A stretch of DNA of 64,000 bases from the NCBI GenBank assembly GCA_030068075.1, contig CM057827.1, forward strand, positions 71,376,500-71,440,499. Reading direction: 5' to 3'. The notes under the pieces were generated by a model that did not search any database, had not been told where the DNA came from, and saw nothing but the letters and a program-made list of their open reading frames with translations. This DNA comes from Paguma larvata. Taxonomy: Eukaryota; Chordata; Mammalia; Carnivora; Viverridae. The position numbers were made by a program, and so were the translations under genes. Position 1 is the stretch's first letter; every line of letters starts with the position of its first letter. Below are positions 61,615 through 64,000 of this stretch, one piece after another.

Positions 61615-61989
61615 TAAAGATAGATGCTTGTAACTGGAAAGAGCACTGACTAGATTTGGAAGTGGAACATCTCATGTCTAACTATGCTCATATTTTCCAT
61701 GCATTCTTTAAAGAAAAAAACTGTTTTTTTCTGTTGTTTGTGCTGCATCAGGAAACACAACTATGGCAGGATTTCTCACCAGCACTAAGTTGCCTCACCC
61801 AACTCATATGAAGAATTGTTTTCCTGACTCTCATTCCATCTTGAGGAAATGTTGCTGAGCAGAGAATGTTTAAAAAAAACATACTGTGATTCATTAGAGT
61901 TTTGCTTTTCCAGACAGAGTGACAGAGATATTTATGTAATTCCAGAGTTGGAGCCCCCACTCTGAGAGTAAGAATGGGGTCTTGTTGCA

Positions 61990-62135
61990 GACAAGGTAGT
62001 GTCTGAGGAGCGTGGATTCTCTGTGACCCAGAAGTAGGTGACTGAGTCGCTCCACTCAGAGAGATGTGCAGTGAGTCATGACAGCTCACTCTACATCTGG
62101 GAGCTGGGACCAGCCCTGAATGAGGCTAATGGAAA
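61990..62135 (-). pseudogene. TCR V-exon 3' remnant next to TRAV38 copy B
   Basis: The minus strand includes a LHIS-like stretch, then after a frame change WSDSVTYFW, where Trp replaces the second Cys. A heptamer-like CACAGAG follows almost at once. The preceding TGGTCCCAGCTCCCAG stretch resembles the remnant near 55.9 kb. No first Cys, leader or nonamer at the right spacing was seen. It probably comes from the V gene upstream of TRAV38 in the ancestral order (human TRAV36/37 region), but the subgroup is unknown. Confidence 0.45.
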
Positions 62136-62199
62136 CCCCGTGTTCCACCAAATCCTGTTTGACAGCAATGAAAGAAAGAACACTATTACTTCCTCTAGA

Positions 62200-62620
62200 T
62201 CATCTCCATTTTTGTCGTATGATTTGAACTTCTGTATCTTGTTTTGGATCGCTGAAAGTCAGTTCCAATACAAAGATTTGTGTGTAAGCAGTTTATTTGC
62301 AGGTCATTCCAGGCAATATTGGTAAGAAGTGAATCAGGAGAGGGAAGGAAGCCAATACAGGATGTTGTCAACAAGCCAATGAATACCATTGGCAGTTGGA
62401 GCTTAATCAAGCTGGTAGCTCTGGGAGACAGCATAGCATGCCCTTTGGAGTTATTCCAAGTGAGGCATGAAGGAGCTGGAGAATTCATCCATAAACTCAT
62501 TGTTCATCACTGAGTAAGGGCTGCTTTGGGGGCATTCACTCTCCAGCACATCTGGCTACATGTGTTCCCATGGCCTGAAAAGAGTCCTCAGAGTTGCTGG
62601 GTTGTTTTTAGTATGTATAG
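62200..62620 (-). mobile_element. Probable 3' LTR of the ERV-L-type element
   Basis: The minus strand has an LTR-like 3' portion with AATAAACTGCTTACAC (about 62,280-62,300), a polyadenylation context I associate with class III LTRs, preceded by a few hundred bases of non-coding sequence. It lies downstream of the integrase/dUTPase relics in the same orientation. Exact ends were not resolved. Confidence 0.45.
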
Positions 62621-63049
62621 GTGACTGTCAAGGGGCTATGCATAGAACACCAACAGCCTCTGTACAGCTCATTCCTTGCATTGCTGATATCCACTTATGC
62701 TCTGTGTCAAATCTACCCAGATTACTAGTTCTTAAAAAAAGATTAGCAAAAGGATTAGTGAGACAAATTGTAATGCAATAGTTGATTTCATGGCTGTAAT
62801 TCACATACACTATTTCTCTCCATCTGCCTTCTTTACCACCCATTCTTGATCCTCTCAACCTTTGGCTAATACATCTATTAGTCTAAGTTTCTATCTCAGT
62901 GAGATAACCAAGATCTTTATCCCTGAGGGGTCTAAGCCCCTGACTATTCATCCCTTGTCAGGCCATAGTTGCTACAATTGCCTTTTTATAGTAATCACTG
63001 CCATGAAAGCACTAAAAGTCATCCCGGTAAATCTCCTGAAATTTAGCCA

Positions 63050-63972
63050 TATTTTCCTAGCACCCTTTAGGTATCAACCACCCTACGTCCTCACGATAAT
63101 CACAATTGATTGCCCTTGCCAGTGTTGTAACTCCATTATTGGCCTTCTGGTCTTCTCGCACGACGACCTCCAAATGACCAAGTGACATATGTAACATCAA
63201 GTTAGGTGAAAACCTCTGTGTTTTCCTAGTAGCAGTGTCCTCCTTTCCTTTCAAAGGGAACTGGAACTTCCAGTCCAGCACAGTGTGAGGACATCTGAGT
63301 GAGTCACTGAAGGTGAGAGTCGATGGGGAGATAGTCCTCCTTGCACCCCTTGGCTCCCGGTCCGTGTACTTTATCTAATAGGAACATAGGAACATAGTAT
63401 CATAAATAATAGTTCTCCAGCCTCTCAGAGCACTACCCCTAAACTGGTGCTTTAGCTGAAATTTTAGGTGATCATTCCAATGTGGTTTGTGGATAATACT
63501 CCAGTAACGTCAGCATACCCAATGGTCAAATGTCCATTGTTACACCTCCTTACTATTAAGCAGATCTGTTGATGCAAAGGGATGTGAAATCCTTTACTCA
63601 CCATGACAATCCATCAGGCACTCTGAGTGGAGTCCATGTTTCTCTGTGTGGCAGAGTGGAGGGACAGCGAATCATACCCAGAGTAGGTATTAACCCTGGT
63701 AACCCAATAAGAAAAGATTTCTGCTATCTTCAGGGTGGAAGTGGTCCAATGTGATCAACTTGGCAACCAGTAGCTGGTTGGTCTCCTTGAGAGGTGATTG
63801 CATATTAAAGGCTCAGTATTGTATCTGCTGCTGACAGGTTGGATATTTAGCAGCAAAGTAGTTAAATCCAATGTAGTGAGAGGAGACCCATGCTTCTGGG
63901 CTCATGGAGAACCTCTACCCTGCCACCTCGGCTAATCTGTTCACAGGCCTACGTAAGCACCGAAATGGACTA
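63050..63972 (-). mobile_element. ERV-L-type endogenous retrovirus, pol 3' part (integrase and dUTPase relics)
   Basis: On the minus strand the 63.6-63.95 kb part shows a YPTCQQQ-like CxxC zinc-finger remnant, then a VDHIGPLP-like core start, then VNTYSGY, all typical of retroviral integrase. Further downstream at about 63.06-63.28 kb, ALARAINCDYREDVGWLIPKG-like wording (positions about 63,075-63,140) resembles the dUTPase that class III ERV-L elements carry after integrase. Multiple stops and frame changes break every domain, so it is a dead fossil. It probably runs past the window's right edge, with a SINE inserted at 63,973. Confidence 0.6.
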
Positions 63973-64000
63973 GAGGGGCAGTTGGGTGGCTTAGCTGGCT
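63973..64000 (+). mobile_element. Carnivore SINE, 5' end (cut by window edge)
   Basis: gaggggcagttgggtggct is a diverged SINE head; the rest lies beyond the window. Confidence 0.7.

Overview
The window is vertebrate nuclear DNA from a carnivoran, most likely a member of the cat family. It is saturated with about thirty tRNA-Lys-derived carnivore SINEs whose head (gggcgcctgggtggctcag), CT-rich body and AATAAA-type tail match the form abundant in felids. It also carries a carnivore L1 3' end, MIR and L2 remnants, and LTR elements. No continuous protein-coding gene spans the region; most open frames are translated SINEs.

The biological content is the 3' part of a T-cell receptor alpha/delta variable (TRAV) cluster, transcribed on the minus strand (right to left). 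Reading 5' to 3' in that direction there is: a V remnant (about 62.1-62.0 kb); an intact TRAV38-like gene (60.7-60.1 kb); a second V remnant (about 55.96-55.84 kb); a second intact TRAV38-like gene (53.3-52.7 kb); a broken TRAV39-like gene (37.9-37.6 kb); a broken TRAV9-like V exon (27.3-27.0 kb); an intact TRAV40-like gene (24.9-24.5 kb); and an intact TRAV41-like gene (21.5-21.0 kb). The order 38-38-39-40-41 matches the human locus. Each intact gene has a short leader exon, one intron, a V exon with Cys/Trp/Cys landmarks, and a heptamer-23-nonamer recombination signal, so each is a germline segment for V-J joining in thymocytes.

The left 20.9 kb lies downstream of TRAV41, in the direction where the delta V/D/J/C genes lie in other mammals. 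I see only repeats and unique non-coding sequence there. Between the V genes are SINEs, ancient L1/L2/MIR pieces, a clean solo LTR (49,131-49,535) nested in an MLT1-type LTR, a second LTR-like block near 28.8-29.2 kb, and at the right edge the 3' part of an ERV-L-type provirus (integrase and dUTPase relics plus LTR) on the minus strand.

The most interesting points are the two TRAV38 copies, which share an identical 123-bp block covering framework 3 but differ in CDR1; loss in one copy of the promoter CRE that the other keeps; V remnants upstream of each TRAV38 copy, suggesting a two-gene cassette duplication; and an unidentified coding-like segment at 35.9-36.2 kb. I saw no previously undescribed system. 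Family assignments were made by eye and need alignment to confirm.
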